A stretch of 64,000 bases of DNA from Sphingopyxis sp. (GTDB lineage Bacteria; Pseudomonadota; Alphaproteobacteria; Sphingomonadales; Sphingomonadaceae): assembly GCF_025869345.1 (NCBI RefSeq), contig NZ_JAOZVW010000138.1:1-64000 (forward strand), read 5' to 3'. Position 1 is the first letter of the stretch, and each line of letters starts with the position of its first letter. Shown here one piece after another: positions 37,167 to 46,422 of this stretch. The notes beneath the pieces are model-generated. The model saw only the letters and a list, made by a program, of their open reading frames with translations. It had not been told where the DNA came from and did not search any database. The position numbers were made by a program, and so were the translations under genes.

Positions 37167-39506
37167 ATGCGCAGCAAGTTTTTGTTCACCTTGGGGGCAA
37201 GTGTCTGTGCCCTGTCGGCTGCATCCGCCAACGCCGAGGACGGGGCAGCGACGGCTGCCGCCGACCCCGCGCCTGCTGCCGCCGATACCGATGCGGGCGA
37301 TGCGATCGTCGTGACCGCCCGGCGCCGCGAAGAAAATGCGCAGGACGTTCCCGTCGCGGTGACGGCGTTGTCGGGTGGCGCCTTGCAGGCTCGCGGCATC
37401 GTGCGTAGCGACGATCTTCAGTTCGCGGTGCCGGCGCTGCGCATCTCGCCACAGATCAGTCCCGCCACCCCCAGCTTCGTGATCCGGGGGCAGGGGCGCG
37501 GCCTGTTCCAGGGCGCGCTGCCCGCCGTCGTCACCTATTTCGCCGACGTTCCATTGCCCCAGGATGGGAGCATCGTGTCGCTTTACGATCTTCAGTCGGT
37601 GCAGGTGCTGAAGGGGCCGCAGGGCACGCTGTTCGGCCGCAACACGACCGGCGGGGCGATCCTGCTGACGCCGACCCGGCCCAAAACGACCCAAGCGGAA
37701 GGCTATGTCGAGGCGAGCATCGGCAATTATGACGCGCGATCGCTGACGCTGGCGGCCAATGTTCCGTTGATCACCGACAAGCTGGCGGTGCGCGTCGTCA
37801 ACGACTTCGTCCGGCGGGACGGCTTCGTCAAGGATATCGGCGGCGGGCCGGCGCTGGGCAGCAAGCACAGCGATTCGGCGCGTCTGTCGGTTCTCGCGAC
37901 CCCGACCGAAACATTCGAAAATCTGCTGATCGTCGATATCTCGCGGACCGACGAGACGGGCCCCGCGATCGTTCCGACCGGCGTTTTCACCGATGCCGCG
38001 GGCAATCCCGAGGGCAGGGCGGCGGCGGCCGGCAACTATCCCTTCTTCTTCGGCGGAACGCTGGCGAACGATGTGCGCCTGCAACTGGAGCGCGTTCGGG
38101 CGCTTGGCGGCATTCTGGCGGCCGATCCGGGCGTGCAGGGCAGCTATCGCGCCCGAAGCTGGGGGGTCGTCAACACGACGAGGCTCGACCTTGGCGACAT
38201 CACGCTCAAGAATATCTTCGGCTATCGCAATGCCAAGGTCTTCAACCAGTTCGACGTCGACGGGCTGCCCGCCAGCATCAACGACCGCATTAACGGCTAT
38301 GGCGCCTTTCCACAGGTCGCGGTGGACGCCGTCACCAACGAGTTCCAGATTCTGGGCGGTCTCTTGGACAAGCAGCTCGAATTCGTCGTCGGGGCTTTCT
38401 ATCTCAATGAGGGGCCGACGGGCGAATCGGGCAGCCAGGCGCTGCAATTCTTTCATGCCGGATCACCGGCGCCGGTCGTTCAAAACGCCTATATCCGCGA
38501 CAAGAGCAAGGCGCTGTTCGCGCAGGCAACCTGGCATTTCCGAGGCGCGCTGGAGGGGTTGAACCTGACCGGAGGCTATCGCCACACATGGGACAACCGC
38601 AGCTTCTGTGCCATTCAGCAAACGCAGTCGGTGGGTCCCGATCAATGCGCCGGGATCGAACGCAAGACTCGCTTCAACGCGCCGGGATATACGCTGTCGC
38701 TGGATTATCATGTCGCCGATCGCGTTCTGCTCTATGCCGCGCATCGTCGTGGTTTCCGTGGCGGCGGCGTCAATACCAACGTCCCCGCCAACCTGATTCA
38801 GGGAAGCTATGCGCCCGAAACCGTCACCGACTATGAAGGCGGGATCAAGTCCGACTGGCGCGTCGGCGGCATGACCGGTCGCTTCAACTTTTCCTATTTC
38901 CGGGCGAACATCTCCGATTTCCAGGCCTCCGCCGTGGCCGCGCTGCCGCTGCCCGGCGGCGGGACGCTGAACTCGTCGATCGTCGCTAACGCGGCCAAGG
39001 CACACACCGAAGGTTTCGAGGCCGAGTTGGCGATAACCCCCGTCCGCGGCCTGACCTTCACCGCCAACTATGAACGTTTCAAGGGGCGGTTCGACAAATT
39101 CGACGGACCGCCGGGCTTCCCGGCGGGCGATCTGCTCAGCTACCAGTTCAATACGCCGAAATACACGCTCAATCTCAATGGTCGTTACGACATCGATTTG
39201 CCGGCGGGATTGGGGGATCGGATCGGCCTGTCGGTGAATCTCTATCGCCGGTCGCGGACCTTGATTTCGACGACTCAAGGGCTTCCCAACCAGTATAACA
39301 TGGAACCCGCATTCAACGTGGTCGACCTCCGCGCGGAATGGAAGCGTGTTGCCGATACGCCGGTCGATGCTGCGCTGTTCGTGAAGAACGTCGGCGATAC
39401 GCGCTATCGTGTCGGGATGTCGAACAGTGCTTCGGTCTTTTCGCTGGCGACATCCTTCTACGGCGACCCTCGCACCTATGGTCTACAACTGCGCTATTCG
39501 TTCTGA
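37167..39506 (+). CDS. TonB-dependent receptor of the MarR cluster
   Basis: 779-residue outer-membrane active transporter. Signal peptide MRSKFLFTLGASVCALSAASANA is preceded by GGGGAGG. The TonB-box-like DAIVVTARRREENAQDVPVAV leads into the plug (about 45-165) with VQVLKGPQGTLFGRNTTGGAI, followed by the 22-strand barrel and an aromatic C terminus (LQLRYSF). The plug resembles the group of sphingomonad receptors often linked with aromatic or terpenoid uptake. Operator copy 3 places it in the MarR regulon. Confidence 0.95.
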   Translation: MRSKFLFTLGASVCALSAASANAEDGAATAAADPAPAAADTDAGDAIVVTARRREENAQDVPVAVTALSGGALQARGIVRSDDLQFAVPALRISPQISPATPSFVIRGQGRGLFQGALPAVVTYFADVPLPQDGSIVSLYDLQSVQVLKGPQGTLFGRNTTGGAILLTPTRPKTTQAEGYVEASIGNYDARSLTLAANVPLITDKLAVRVVNDFVRRDGFVKDIGGGPALGSKHSDSARLSVLATPTETFENLLIVDISRTDETGPAIVPTGVFTDAAGNPEGRAAAAGNYPFFFGGTLANDVRLQLERVRALGGILAADPGVQGSYRARSWGVVNTTRLDLGDITLKNIFGYRNAKVFNQFDVDGLPASINDRINGYGAFPQVAVDAVTNEFQILGGLLDKQLEFVVGAFYLNEGPTGESGSQALQFFHAGSPAPVVQNAYIRDKSKALFAQATWHFRGALEGLNLTGGYRHTWDNRSFCAIQQTQSVGPDQCAGIERKTRFNAPGYTLSLDYHVADRVLLYAAHRRGFRGGGVNTNVPANLIQGSYAPETVTDYEGGIKSDWRVGGMTGRFNFSYFRANISDFQASAVAALPLPGGGTLNSSIVANAAKAHTEGFEAELAITPVRGLTFTANYERFKGRFDKFDGPPGFPAGDLLSYQFNTPKYTLNLNGRYDIDLPAGLGDRIGLSVNLYRRSRTLISTTQGLPNQYNMEPAFNVVDLRAEWKRVADTPVDAALFVKNVGDTRYRVGMSNSASVFSLATSFYGDPRTYGLQLRYSF

Positions 39507-39672
39507 ATGCTTTTTGACGGGCTGGACCGGGCGTCCCATTCGTTCGAGTTGCGGATTGTCATAAACCGCGGCGAAGGCAAATTCTGGATGGCTTCGCCGA
39601 TTCCATTTAACCACGAAGTTTACTCGGTTATCTTGCTCGTCTGGTGAGTGTCAGCTTTCAACATTTTGGGCT

Positions 39673-39695
39673 CGGAAGCCGCCTGTCCGCTTCCG
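39673..39695. repeat. Intergenic hairpin with TGTCCGCTTCCGGCCA motif
   Basis: CGGAAGC (39673-39679) pairs with GCTTCCG (39689-39695) in the gap between the convergent receptor and NMO-family genes. The right arm is part of TGTCCGCTTCCGGCCA, similar to sequence at 50570 and 57825. No T-run follows, so it is better called a dispersed repeat fragment than a terminator. Confidence 0.5.
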
Positions 39696-39739
39696 GCCAC
39701 GAGCGACCACGTCACCGCCTGTGGAGCATGGCGTCGACT

Positions 39740-40714
39740 TTAGGTTGAGCCCAGTCTATTCCGCACGGCTTCGGCCTGCGCCATGATATTCTTGACCAGT
39801 TCGGCGCAGGTCGGGATGTCGTGGATCAGCGCCTGGCTCTGGCCGCTTGTCCAGATGCCGCCGTCGACGTCGCCGTCGCGCAGCACATTTTCGCGCCCGC
39901 GGACGCCCGCCATCAGGTGACGGACATCGTCGAAGGTCTTGGTCGGATCACGCTGGATCGCCGCGACCTCGTCCGACACCGCGTTCTTCGCAACGCGCGC
40001 GGTGTTGCGCAAGCTGCGGCCCACGAGGACGGTGTCGAGTTCGCTCGCATCGACGATGCGCTGCTTCACATTCTGGTGGATTGTCGCTTCGACGGTGGCG
40101 CAGAAGCGCGTGCCCATATTGACCGCATCGGCGCCGAGCGCGAGCGCGGCGACCAAGCTGCGCCCATCGGCCATGCCACCCGACGCAATGATCGGCACAT
40201 CGGGAAGCGCATCGACCGTCGCGGGCAGCAGCACGACGAGCCCGACATCGTCCTCGCCGGGGTGACCCGCGCATTCGAAGCCGTCGATGCTGATCATGTC
40301 GACGCCCTTCTTCACCGCCGACACCGAGTGGCGCACCGAGGTGCATTTGTGGATGACGGTGACGTCGGCTTCCTTGAAGCGCGGCAGATGATCGGTCGGC
40401 GCACGGCCCGCGGTCTCGACGATCTTGATCCCGCTGGCGATGATCGCCTCGCGATATTCGTCATAGGGGATAGGGTTGATCGATGGCAGCAGGGTGAGGT
40501 TCACGCCAAAGGGCTTGTCGGTCAGCTTGCGCGTCGCCTCGATCTCGTCGAACAGCGCTTGGCCGGTCGGATACATATGCGCGGTGATGAAGCCGAGCGC
40601 CCCCGCATTGGCGACCGCGGCGACCAGCGGACCATAGCCCACGCCGGTCATCCCGCCCATGATGATCGGGGTATCGATGCCGAACTTCTCGGTAATGCGC
40701 GTCTTTATGGCCAT
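39740..40714 (-). CDS. Nitronate monooxygenase / NPD family flavoenzyme
   Basis: 324-residue FMN enzyme, different from the one at 33216. N-terminal DTPIIMGGMTGVGYGPLVAAVANAG, active-site DGFECAGHPGEDDVG, ASGGMADGRSL and NMGTRFCATVEA are present. Preceded by GAAGGGAAATAGC. It is the last gene of the TetR-linked operon, 61 bases after the SnoaL-like gene. In comparable acyl-CoA degradation clusters such proteins have been proposed to act as enoyl-type oxidoreductases; the actual reaction is unknown. Confidence 0.9.
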   Translation of the reverse strand: MAIKTRITEKFGIDTPIIMGGMTGVGYGPLVAAVANAGALGFITAHMYPTGQALFDEIEATRKLTDKPFGVNLTLLPSINPIPYDEYREAIIASGIKIVETAGRAPTDHLPRFKEADVTVIHKCTSVRHSVSAVKKGVDMISIDGFECAGHPGEDDVGLVVLLPATVDALPDVPIIASGGMADGRSLVAALALGADAVNMGTRFCATVEATIHQNVKQRIVDASELDTVLVGRSLRNTARVAKNAVSDEVAAIQRDPTKTFDDVRHLMAGVRGRENVLRDGDVDGGIWTSGQSQALIHDIPTCAELVKNIMAQAEAVRNRLGST

Positions 40715-40775
40715 TGCCGCTATTTCCCTTCTTCATTCTGTACTGTACCGGAACGCAGCTTCGCGCCATTTGCGA

Positions 40776-41324
40776 TTAAGCCGATGCGGGTTTCGCTTTG
40801 CCCATGAGAGACAGCAGATAGGCTCCCCCAATGTGGCCGTTTCGCGCCGGCAACATATCGAACTGACGCATCATCTCTGTAATCTCATATTGCGCCATGT
40901 AATCGGACAACCGCCCGTCGCGAAAGCCGAGAAAGATGTCGCAGCCGTAGGTCGTTGCCTTGGTACCCTTGCCCGAGGCGGGCGGCGCGGTGGCCGTCTG
41001 TTCGAACAGGTAGAGCGCGCGCCCGGCATCGGGCGCGCTGAAGAACTGCACTTCGCGGAAATGCACGTCGGGCATAACTGCCCAGATCTTGTCGACATAG
41101 GCGCGCATCGCGTCATGGCCGTGGATGATCTCTGGCCAGAATATCGTGTCGTTCCAGCGGATGTCGGGGTGGATCAGCGCCATGACCTCATCGGTGTCGT
41201 GCGAATTCCAAGCGGCTTCCCAGCGGCTACCGAAATCGCGGAAAAATTCGGCGGTGACGATGTCGGCGGTGGGCAATCCGACATAGGTCTGGCCGATCGC
41301 ATCGGCGGTGTCGTGTGCAGGCAT
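40776..41324 (-). CDS. SnoaL-like / NTF2-fold protein
   Basis: 182 residues with the cone-shaped NTF2-like fold signature: FGSRWEAAWNSHDTDEVMALIHPDIRWNDTIF (helix-turn then strand), HGHDAMRAYVDKIWAVMPDVHFR and a C-terminal sheet region. Such small proteins act as isomerases, cyclases or hydratases, or only bind ligands. GGAGAAGAG precedes the ATG. Its place between a thioesterase gene and a flavoenzyme gene suggests a role in the same pathway; chemistry cannot be read from sequence. Confidence 0.82.
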   Translation of the reverse strand: MPAHDTADAIGQTYVGLPTADIVTAEFFRDFGSRWEAAWNSHDTDEVMALIHPDIRWNDTIFWPEIIHGHDAMRAYVDKIWAVMPDVHFREVQFFSAPDAGRALYLFEQTATAPPASGKGTKATTYGCDIFLGFRDGRLSDYMAQYEITEMMRQFDMLPARNGHIGGAYLLSLMGKAKPASA

Positions 41325-41343
41325 AGGCTCTTCTCCGTGGCGG

Positions 41344-41781
41344 TCAGGGGGCGATCGGCGCCGGCCGTGGCTGTTTGAACAAGGCGGTGGCCCGGGCGAT
41401 CCGACCGGGCGATCCCACGACCGATCCGGTCACAAACATCAGGCTGCGCGTCGTGTGCTCGAGCGTAACGCGGCTTTCGATCCAGTCGCCCTGCGGCGCG
41501 CCCTGAAGAAAGTCGATGCTGAGATTGATCGTCGGGCCGCCCCAGTCGTGACCGCAAATCTCGATCGCACAGACGCCGAGCGCGATATCGAGAAAGGTCG
41601 ACAGCAGGCCGCCATGGCAGAAGCCGAGGCGGTTGCACTGGTGCGCCTGCACCTCCATCCCGAAGCGGACCGGCTCTTCGGCGTTGCCCGTATAGAGCAT
41701 CTGCATGCCGCCGACATGCTCGCAAAAGGGATCGCTGAAATTCAGCGGACTCCAATCGCCGGCTGTTCGCTGTCGCATCAT
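41344..41781 (-). CDS. PaaI-type hot-dog acyl-CoA thioesterase
   Basis: 145 residues. The hot-dog core is clear in HQCNRLGFCHGGLLSTFLDIALGVCA, with the HGG turn and the following acidic residue typical of PaaI-like thioesterases. It starts at the ATG overlapping the ligase stop. In catabolic operons such enzymes release CoA from dead-end intermediates, so it may rescue CoA in this pathway. Confidence 0.9.
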   Translation of the reverse strand: MMRQRTAGDWSPLNFSDPFCEHVGGMQMLYTGNAEEPVRFGMEVQAHQCNRLGFCHGGLLSTFLDIALGVCAIEICGHDWGGPTINLSIDFLQGAPQGDWIESRVTLEHTTRSLMFVTGSVVGSPGRIARATALFKQPRPAPIAP

Positions 41782-43592
41782 CCGGACTCCACCAGATTGC
41801 TGGCGGCTTGCCGGAACGACATCACGGCAGCGTCAGGGCGGTCCGCATAGAGGCGCTCGACGTCGGCGGTGCGCCTTTCGCGCACTACGCGCTGCGCCAC
41901 ATTGCCCTTTACGGTCACCTCGCCGGTTTCGAACGACGCCGGCTCATCGAGGATCAGCGCCGCGCCGATCCGACGCGCAGCGCCGCTCTGGGCCGCGTTG
42001 AACGCCGTGATTGCCTGTTCGATCCGCGCGCGCAGTTTGGGCGCCTTGTCCGGTGTGCGGAGCCAGAGCAAGGCCGACGGATATGGCCGGTTGAGACCGC
42101 AAATGACCGCATCGGATACATGCTCGCCGCATGCCGCCAACAGCGCCAGCCGCAGCGCCTCAACGGTAACATAGGTGCCGGAATCAAGCTTGAAATCTTC
42201 CGAAAGGCGGCCCGCGAAGACGAGCCCGGCGCGCGGGTCGTCGGGGGCGGCGAAGCGGACGGCGTCGCCGGTATGGAAATATCCTTCGTCGTCGAACAGC
42301 GACGCCGAGGCTTCGGGCGCGCCGACGTAGCCGCTTCGTGGCATCATCGTCGGTCCCTTGACCCGCATCTCGTATCGCCCATCGAACGGAACGAGCTTGA
42401 GGTCGGTGGCGGGCAGGGGAAGCCCGATCACGTCGGTCCCGCCTTCGGTCCAGTATTTCAGCGTCCCGAACAGATATTCGGTCGCGCCATAGAAGGAGAA
42501 GATCGGCACAGCCTTGCCGCGCGCGGTGATCGACAGCGCGACCAGCCGGTCGCGGACATCTTCGGCGAGCACCGCACCGCCGAAGCCGAGGAATTTGAGG
42601 CGCGAGAAGAAATGGCGGCTGAGCTCGGCATCGACCTCGAGCGCTTGGCACAGCATCGTGTAGCCCAGCGGTACGGTAATGAAATAGGATGGCGCGACGT
42701 CGCGCAGATTTTCGAGCGTCTTTGCAAACAGCCCGGGGGTCGGCTTGCCGTCGTCGATCCACACTGTGCCCCCGGCGGCGATCGTGTTGTTGAAGTTGAA
42801 GTTGCCCGCCATGATGTGGCTGAACGGCATAGCTTCGAGGATCTGCGGCGGATCGTCGCCGAAGTCGAGCAGGCCGAGGGCCCGGTTCTGCGCGATGGTG
42901 ATGTTGAGATTGGCGTGCGGCTGTGGTGTCGCCTTCGGCGACCCGGTCGATCCTGATGTGTAGATGATCCGCGCGATATCGCCGGGGAGGATCGCCTCCA
43001 TCCGCTCGGTCACGTCATGACGGGGCGGTGTTGCAATAACCTCGGCCCAGGATGTGATGGCGAGCCCGTCGACCGTGCCCGATACCGCGACGATCGTTAC
43101 CCCGAGTGGTGCGAGCGCGCGCAGTGCTGCGGCATAGCGCGCTGCATCGTCGACGACGACGACCTTCGCGCCGACTACCGAGACGCATTGGCGGAGCTGG
43201 GCATGATCTTTCGACATCAGCGAATAGGCGACGCTGACGGGCGCGATCGCTGCGCCGCTGCGCTGGACGCCAATGGCGGCGATGCCATGCTCGATCGACG
43301 GTTCGGACAGGAAGGAGACGACGTCGCCGACGCCAATCCCCTGGTCGATCAGCCATTGCGCCAGACCATCGGCGGCGCGGCGTGCCTCACCATAAGATAT
43401 GCTTCGCCATGCGCTGCTCGCTTCGCGCTGGCGCATGAAGGGTGCGTCGGGCGCGCGCTCGGCCTGTTCGTCGAAGACGTGCGCGAGCGATTTGGGGACC
43501 GGGCCGAGCGGCAGGCCGGAACGCAGGATGATGCTGCCGTCGTCGCGGCGGTCGAGCGTCACGCTGGGGGCAGGGGGACTCGCAAACTCCAT
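41778..43592 (-). CDS. AMP-binding acyl-CoA ligase (feruloyl-CoA synthetase-like)
   Basis: 604 residues. Activates a carboxylic acid to its CoA thioester via an acyl-adenylate. P-loop motif IIYTSGSTGSPKATP (about 212-226; the usual G after PK is A), adenine motif SFYGATEY, ribose aspartate in YFHTGDAVRF, and a candidate C-terminal catalytic lysine in GEVTVKGNVAQR are present. Overall it is closest to feruloyl-CoA synthetase-type ligases, so an aromatic or cyclic acid substrate is plausible. It is immediately preceded by the SDR gene with no gap. Confidence 0.9.
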   Translation of the reverse strand: MEFASPPAPSVTLDRRDDGSIILRSGLPLGPVPKSLAHVFDEQAERAPDAPFMRQREASSAWRSISYGEARRAADGLAQWLIDQGIGVGDVVSFLSEPSIEHGIAAIGVQRSGAAIAPVSVAYSLMSKDHAQLRQCVSVVGAKVVVVDDAARYAAALRALAPLGVTIVAVSGTVDGLAITSWAEVIATPPRHDVTERMEAILPGDIARIIYTSGSTGSPKATPQPHANLNITIAQNRALGLLDFGDDPPQILEAMPFSHIMAGNFNFNNTIAAGGTVWIDDGKPTPGLFAKTLENLRDVAPSYFITVPLGYTMLCQALEVDAELSRHFFSRLKFLGFGGAVLAEDVRDRLVALSITARGKAVPIFSFYGATEYLFGTLKYWTEGGTDVIGLPLPATDLKLVPFDGRYEMRVKGPTMMPRSGYVGAPEASASLFDDEGYFHTGDAVRFAAPDDPRAGLVFAGRLSEDFKLDSGTYVTVEALRLALLAACGEHVSDAVICGLNRPYPSALLWLRTPDKAPKLRARIEQAITAFNAAQSGAARRIGAALILDEPASFETGEVTVKGNVAQRVVRERRTADVERLYADRPDAAVMSFRQAASNLVESG

Positions 43593-44450
43593 TCAGGCCA
43601 TCCTGTACATTGTCCGCGGATCGCCAAGCGCGGCGCCCAGCGAATCGGCGGTCGTTTCCGGCAGATCGAATTCGGAACCGAATGGCGCCGCTGTCATCCG
43701 GTCGCCTGCCGATCGCTGCCAGCGCATCTGCGCGCCCCAGCCGCCGCCGCACTCGACGATCTCGCCGGTCCGCGTCGATCCAGGGTCGAGCAGTGCCATC
43801 AGAAAGGGCGAAATCTGTTCGGGACGCAAGCAATGCTTCATACGGTCGGAAAAGACGCCGTCGGTCATTTCGGTCAGCGCCATCGGGGCGATGGCGTTGG
43901 CGCGGATGCCGAGCCGTTCCCCTTCGATGGCCAGCGTCTTCATCAGGCCAATGATACCGCTTTTCGCCGCCGCATAATTGGCCTGCCCGAAGGCGCCGTG
44001 CATCCCCGCACCTGAAGTGGTGAACACGATCGAGCCGCGCCCTTGTGTCGTCATCGGTTCCCATACCGCCTTGGCGCAGGCGAAGCTGCCGCCGAGATGG
44101 ACGTCGATCACCTCCGACCATTCCTCTGCCGTCATCTTTGCGAAGCTGCGGTCGCGGACCACGCCCGCGTTGATCACCAGCCCGTCGATCGAACCATATT
44201 CGGCGAGCGCGGCTTCGACGAAGGGTGCGGGATCGCGGATGTCGCACCGGATCGCGATCGCAATGCCTCCCTCCCGCCGGATCGTTTCGGCAGCGGTTGC
44301 GACGTCTTCGCCGCGTCCGGTCAGGACAAGCCGTGCGCCGGCGCGGGCGAGGTCAGCGGCATATTGCCGCCCGAGCCCGCGGCTTGCGCCGACGATCACG
44401 ACGACCGATCCTTCGAGACCGGCGGAGGCGAAGGAAGGAGAGCCCGTCAT
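43593..44450 (-). CDS. SDR family 3-hydroxyacyl-CoA dehydrogenase-like protein
   Basis: 285 residues. NAD(P)-binding motif VGASRGLG (a TGxxxGxG variant), NAG in LVINAGVVRDRSF, the catalytic tyrosine/lysine in NYAAAKSGIIG and the active-site serine region FTTSGAGMHGAFG are intact. The C-terminal GGGWGAQMRWQRSAG resembles the dehydrogenase part of multifunctional enzyme type 2 (17-beta-HSD4). It probably oxidises a 3-hydroxyacyl-CoA in this beta-oxidation-like operon. The start at 44450 is chosen over the longer track ORF, which overlaps the crotonase gene. Confidence 0.9.
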   Translation of the reverse strand: MTGSPSFASAGLEGSVVVIVGASRGLGRQYAADLARAGARLVLTGRGEDVATAAETIRREGGIAIAIRCDIRDPAPFVEAALAEYGSIDGLVINAGVVRDRSFAKMTAEEWSEVIDVHLGGSFACAKAVWEPMTTQGRGSIVFTTSGAGMHGAFGQANYAAAKSGIIGLMKTLAIEGERLGIRANAIAPMALTEMTDGVFSDRMKHCLRPEQISPFLMALLDPGSTRTGEIVECGGGWGAQMRWQRSAGDRMTAAPFGSEFDLPETTADSLGAALGDPRTMYRMA

Positions 44451-44460
44451 CGGTCGCGTA

Positions 44461-45228
44461 TCAGCGTGTTCCCGATCCGACCTTGGCGCGTGCGGCCAGC
44501 ATGCGGTCCGAAATTTCCGGATTCCAGTGGACGTCGCGATACTGGACGTGGCCGTAGACATAGGCCGCCATCGGATCCATCGCCCAGCTACGGCGCAGCA
44601 TTTCGGTTGTGCGTACGACGGTCGGCACGGTCGTCGAGGCGATCTCGCCGGCCATCGCTTGCGCCGTCGCGAGCAGTTTGCCTTCGGGCGCGATCTCGTC
44701 GATCAGGCCGATGCGCAGCGCTTCCTGCGCATCGATACGACGCCCGGTGAGCACGAGCAGCTTCGCCTGGCTCTGCCCGACGATGCGCTGCAGCGGATCG
44801 ACGAAGGGGGTCAGGCCGAAGCGGATCTGCGGAAAGCCGAATTTGGCGTTGGGGCTCGAAATGCGGATGTCGCAGAAGACCGCGATGTCGCAGCCGCCGC
44901 CGAAGGTCGGCCCCGCGACCGCGGCGATCGTCGGCTTGGGATATTCGAGCAGTTCGAGATAGCCGTAATAGGTCGCATCATACCAGCGCAGCCGCTCATC
45001 TTCGCTTTTCCAGTTCATGGTGTCGAGATCGAGCCCGGCGGAGAAATATTCCTCGGTTCCGGTGATGACGACCGCCGCGACGCTGTCGTCACGCCGCCAT
45101 TGCTGGAGCGTTTCGACGAGGTCTTCGAACAATTCGGTGCTGAGTGCATTCTTCTTGTCGGGGCGGTCGAGGAAGATGGTGGCGACGCCGCCCTTTACCT
45201 CGCTGCGCATCGTGCCGTGCTTTGCCAT
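44461..45228 (-). CDS. Crotonase-family protein lacking hydratase glutamates (first)
   Basis: 255 residues, enoyl-CoA hydratase/isomerase fold. The CoA-binding and oxyanion parts are good (ALSTELFEDLVETLQQW, GTEEYFSAGLDLDTM, AGPTFGGGCDIAVFCDIR). The two catalytic glutamates of classical hydratases are not where expected: FGFPQIRFGL has Gln in the PE position, and GQSQAKLLVLTG has Leu in the second. It may therefore be an isomerase, hydrolase or ring-opening enzyme. AGGAGTGAATAT precedes the ATG. Confidence 0.88.
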   Translation of the reverse strand: MAKHGTMRSEVKGGVATIFLDRPDKKNALSTELFEDLVETLQQWRRDDSVAAVVITGTEEYFSAGLDLDTMNWKSEDERLRWYDATYYGYLELLEYPKPTIAAVAGPTFGGGCDIAVFCDIRISSPNAKFGFPQIRFGLTPFVDPLQRIVGQSQAKLLVLTGRRIDAQEALRIGLIDEIAPEGKLLATAQAMAGEIASTTVPTVVRTTEMLRRSWAMDPMAAYVYGHVQYRDVHWNPEISDRMLAARAKVGSGTR

Positions 45229-45258
45229 ATATTCACTCCTGGGTTTCGGGATTTCGGA

Positions 45259-46422
45259 TCAGAGATTTCGGGCGATGAGCAATTTCATCACCTCGCTCGC
45301 GCCGCCGTAGATGCGGTGGATGCGGCTATCGCGGAACATGCGCGCGATCGGATATTCGAGCATATAACCATAGCCGCCGAAGAGCTGGAGGCAGCCGTCG
45401 ACGATCTTCGTCAGCTCCTCCGATGCCCAATATTTGGCCATCGAGGCGAGCTCGGCGGTGAGTTCGCCGCGCACGAGCAGGTCAGTGCAATGATCGACGA
45501 AGACGCGGCAGACAACCGCCTGCGTCTTGTATTCGGCGAGCTTGAACTGGGTGTTCTGGAAATCGGCGAGCGTCTGGCCGAACATCGGGCGTTCGCGCGT
45601 GTAGCGGATCGTCTCGTCGAGCGCGCGCTCGATCATTGCCATCGCCTGCCAGGCGATGATCAGCCGTTCCTGCGGCAGTTTTTCCATGAGCTGCGGCAGC
45701 CCGCGGCCCACGGTGCCGCCGAGCAGCGCACCGTCGGGAACGAACAGATCGTCGAAGAAGAGCTCGGACGTGTCCTGTCCCTCCTGACCGACTTTGTCGA
45801 GATTGCGCCCGCGGCGGAAACCCTGCGGATCGCCGCGGGCATCGACGATGAACAGCGAGATCGACCGGCTGCCCCCCGCAGGATCGGTCTTGGCCGCGAC
45901 AAGGATGACATCGGCGATCTGGCCGTTCGAGATGAAGGTCTTTTGCCCGCTGAGGCGCCAGCCGCCGTCGCATTTGCGCGCGGTCATCTTCATGCCCTGC
46001 AGGTCCGACCCGGCGGCCGGCTCGGTCATCGCGATCGCGGTGAGGCATTCCCCCGAGCAGAATTTCGGCAGCCAGCGGCGCTTCTGCACCTCAGTGCCGA
46101 AGCTGGAGAAATAGGGGAGGATCACCGCGTTGTGCAGGCTGATTGTCAGCGCGTCGGCGCCGCGATGCCCGATCGCCTTGGTGATGATCGCTTCGAACCG
46201 GAAATCGGCACCCGCGCCGCCATAGGCTTCGCCAACCGAGATGCCGAGCAGGCCAGCTTCGGCTGCCGCGGTCCATGTGGCGCGGTCGACGCATTTGGCG
46301 TCGCGCCACCGGTCGATCGCCTCGGGCGCGGCGTGCGCGGCAAGGAAGCCGTCGACCGAACGCGCGAACTGCTCGCACTCCTCGGCTACGAAAATGTCGG
46401 AGGCGACGACGTCGAGGGTCAT
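45259..46422 (-). CDS. Acyl-CoA dehydrogenase
   Basis: 387-residue FAD enzyme introducing the alpha-beta double bond in an acyl-CoA. The FAD/substrate motif AIAMTEPAAGSDLQGMKMTA, the NGQIADVILVAAKTD region, QLFGGYGYMLEYPIARMFRD and the C-terminal IYGGASEVMKLLIARNL with the likely catalytic glutamate are present. The start overlaps the end of the second crotonase gene. Length is standard. Confidence 0.93.
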   Translation of the reverse strand: MTLDVVASDIFVAEECEQFARSVDGFLAAHAAPEAIDRWRDAKCVDRATWTAAAEAGLLGISVGEAYGGAGADFRFEAIITKAIGHRGADALTISLHNAVILPYFSSFGTEVQKRRWLPKFCSGECLTAIAMTEPAAGSDLQGMKMTARKCDGGWRLSGQKTFISNGQIADVILVAAKTDPAGGSRSISLFIVDARGDPQGFRRGRNLDKVGQEGQDTSELFFDDLFVPDGALLGGTVGRGLPQLMEKLPQERLIIAWQAMAMIERALDETIRYTRERPMFGQTLADFQNTQFKLAEYKTQAVVCRVFVDHCTDLLVRGELTAELASMAKYWASEELTKIVDGCLQLFGGYGYMLEYPIARMFRDSRIHRIYGGASEVMKLLIARNL

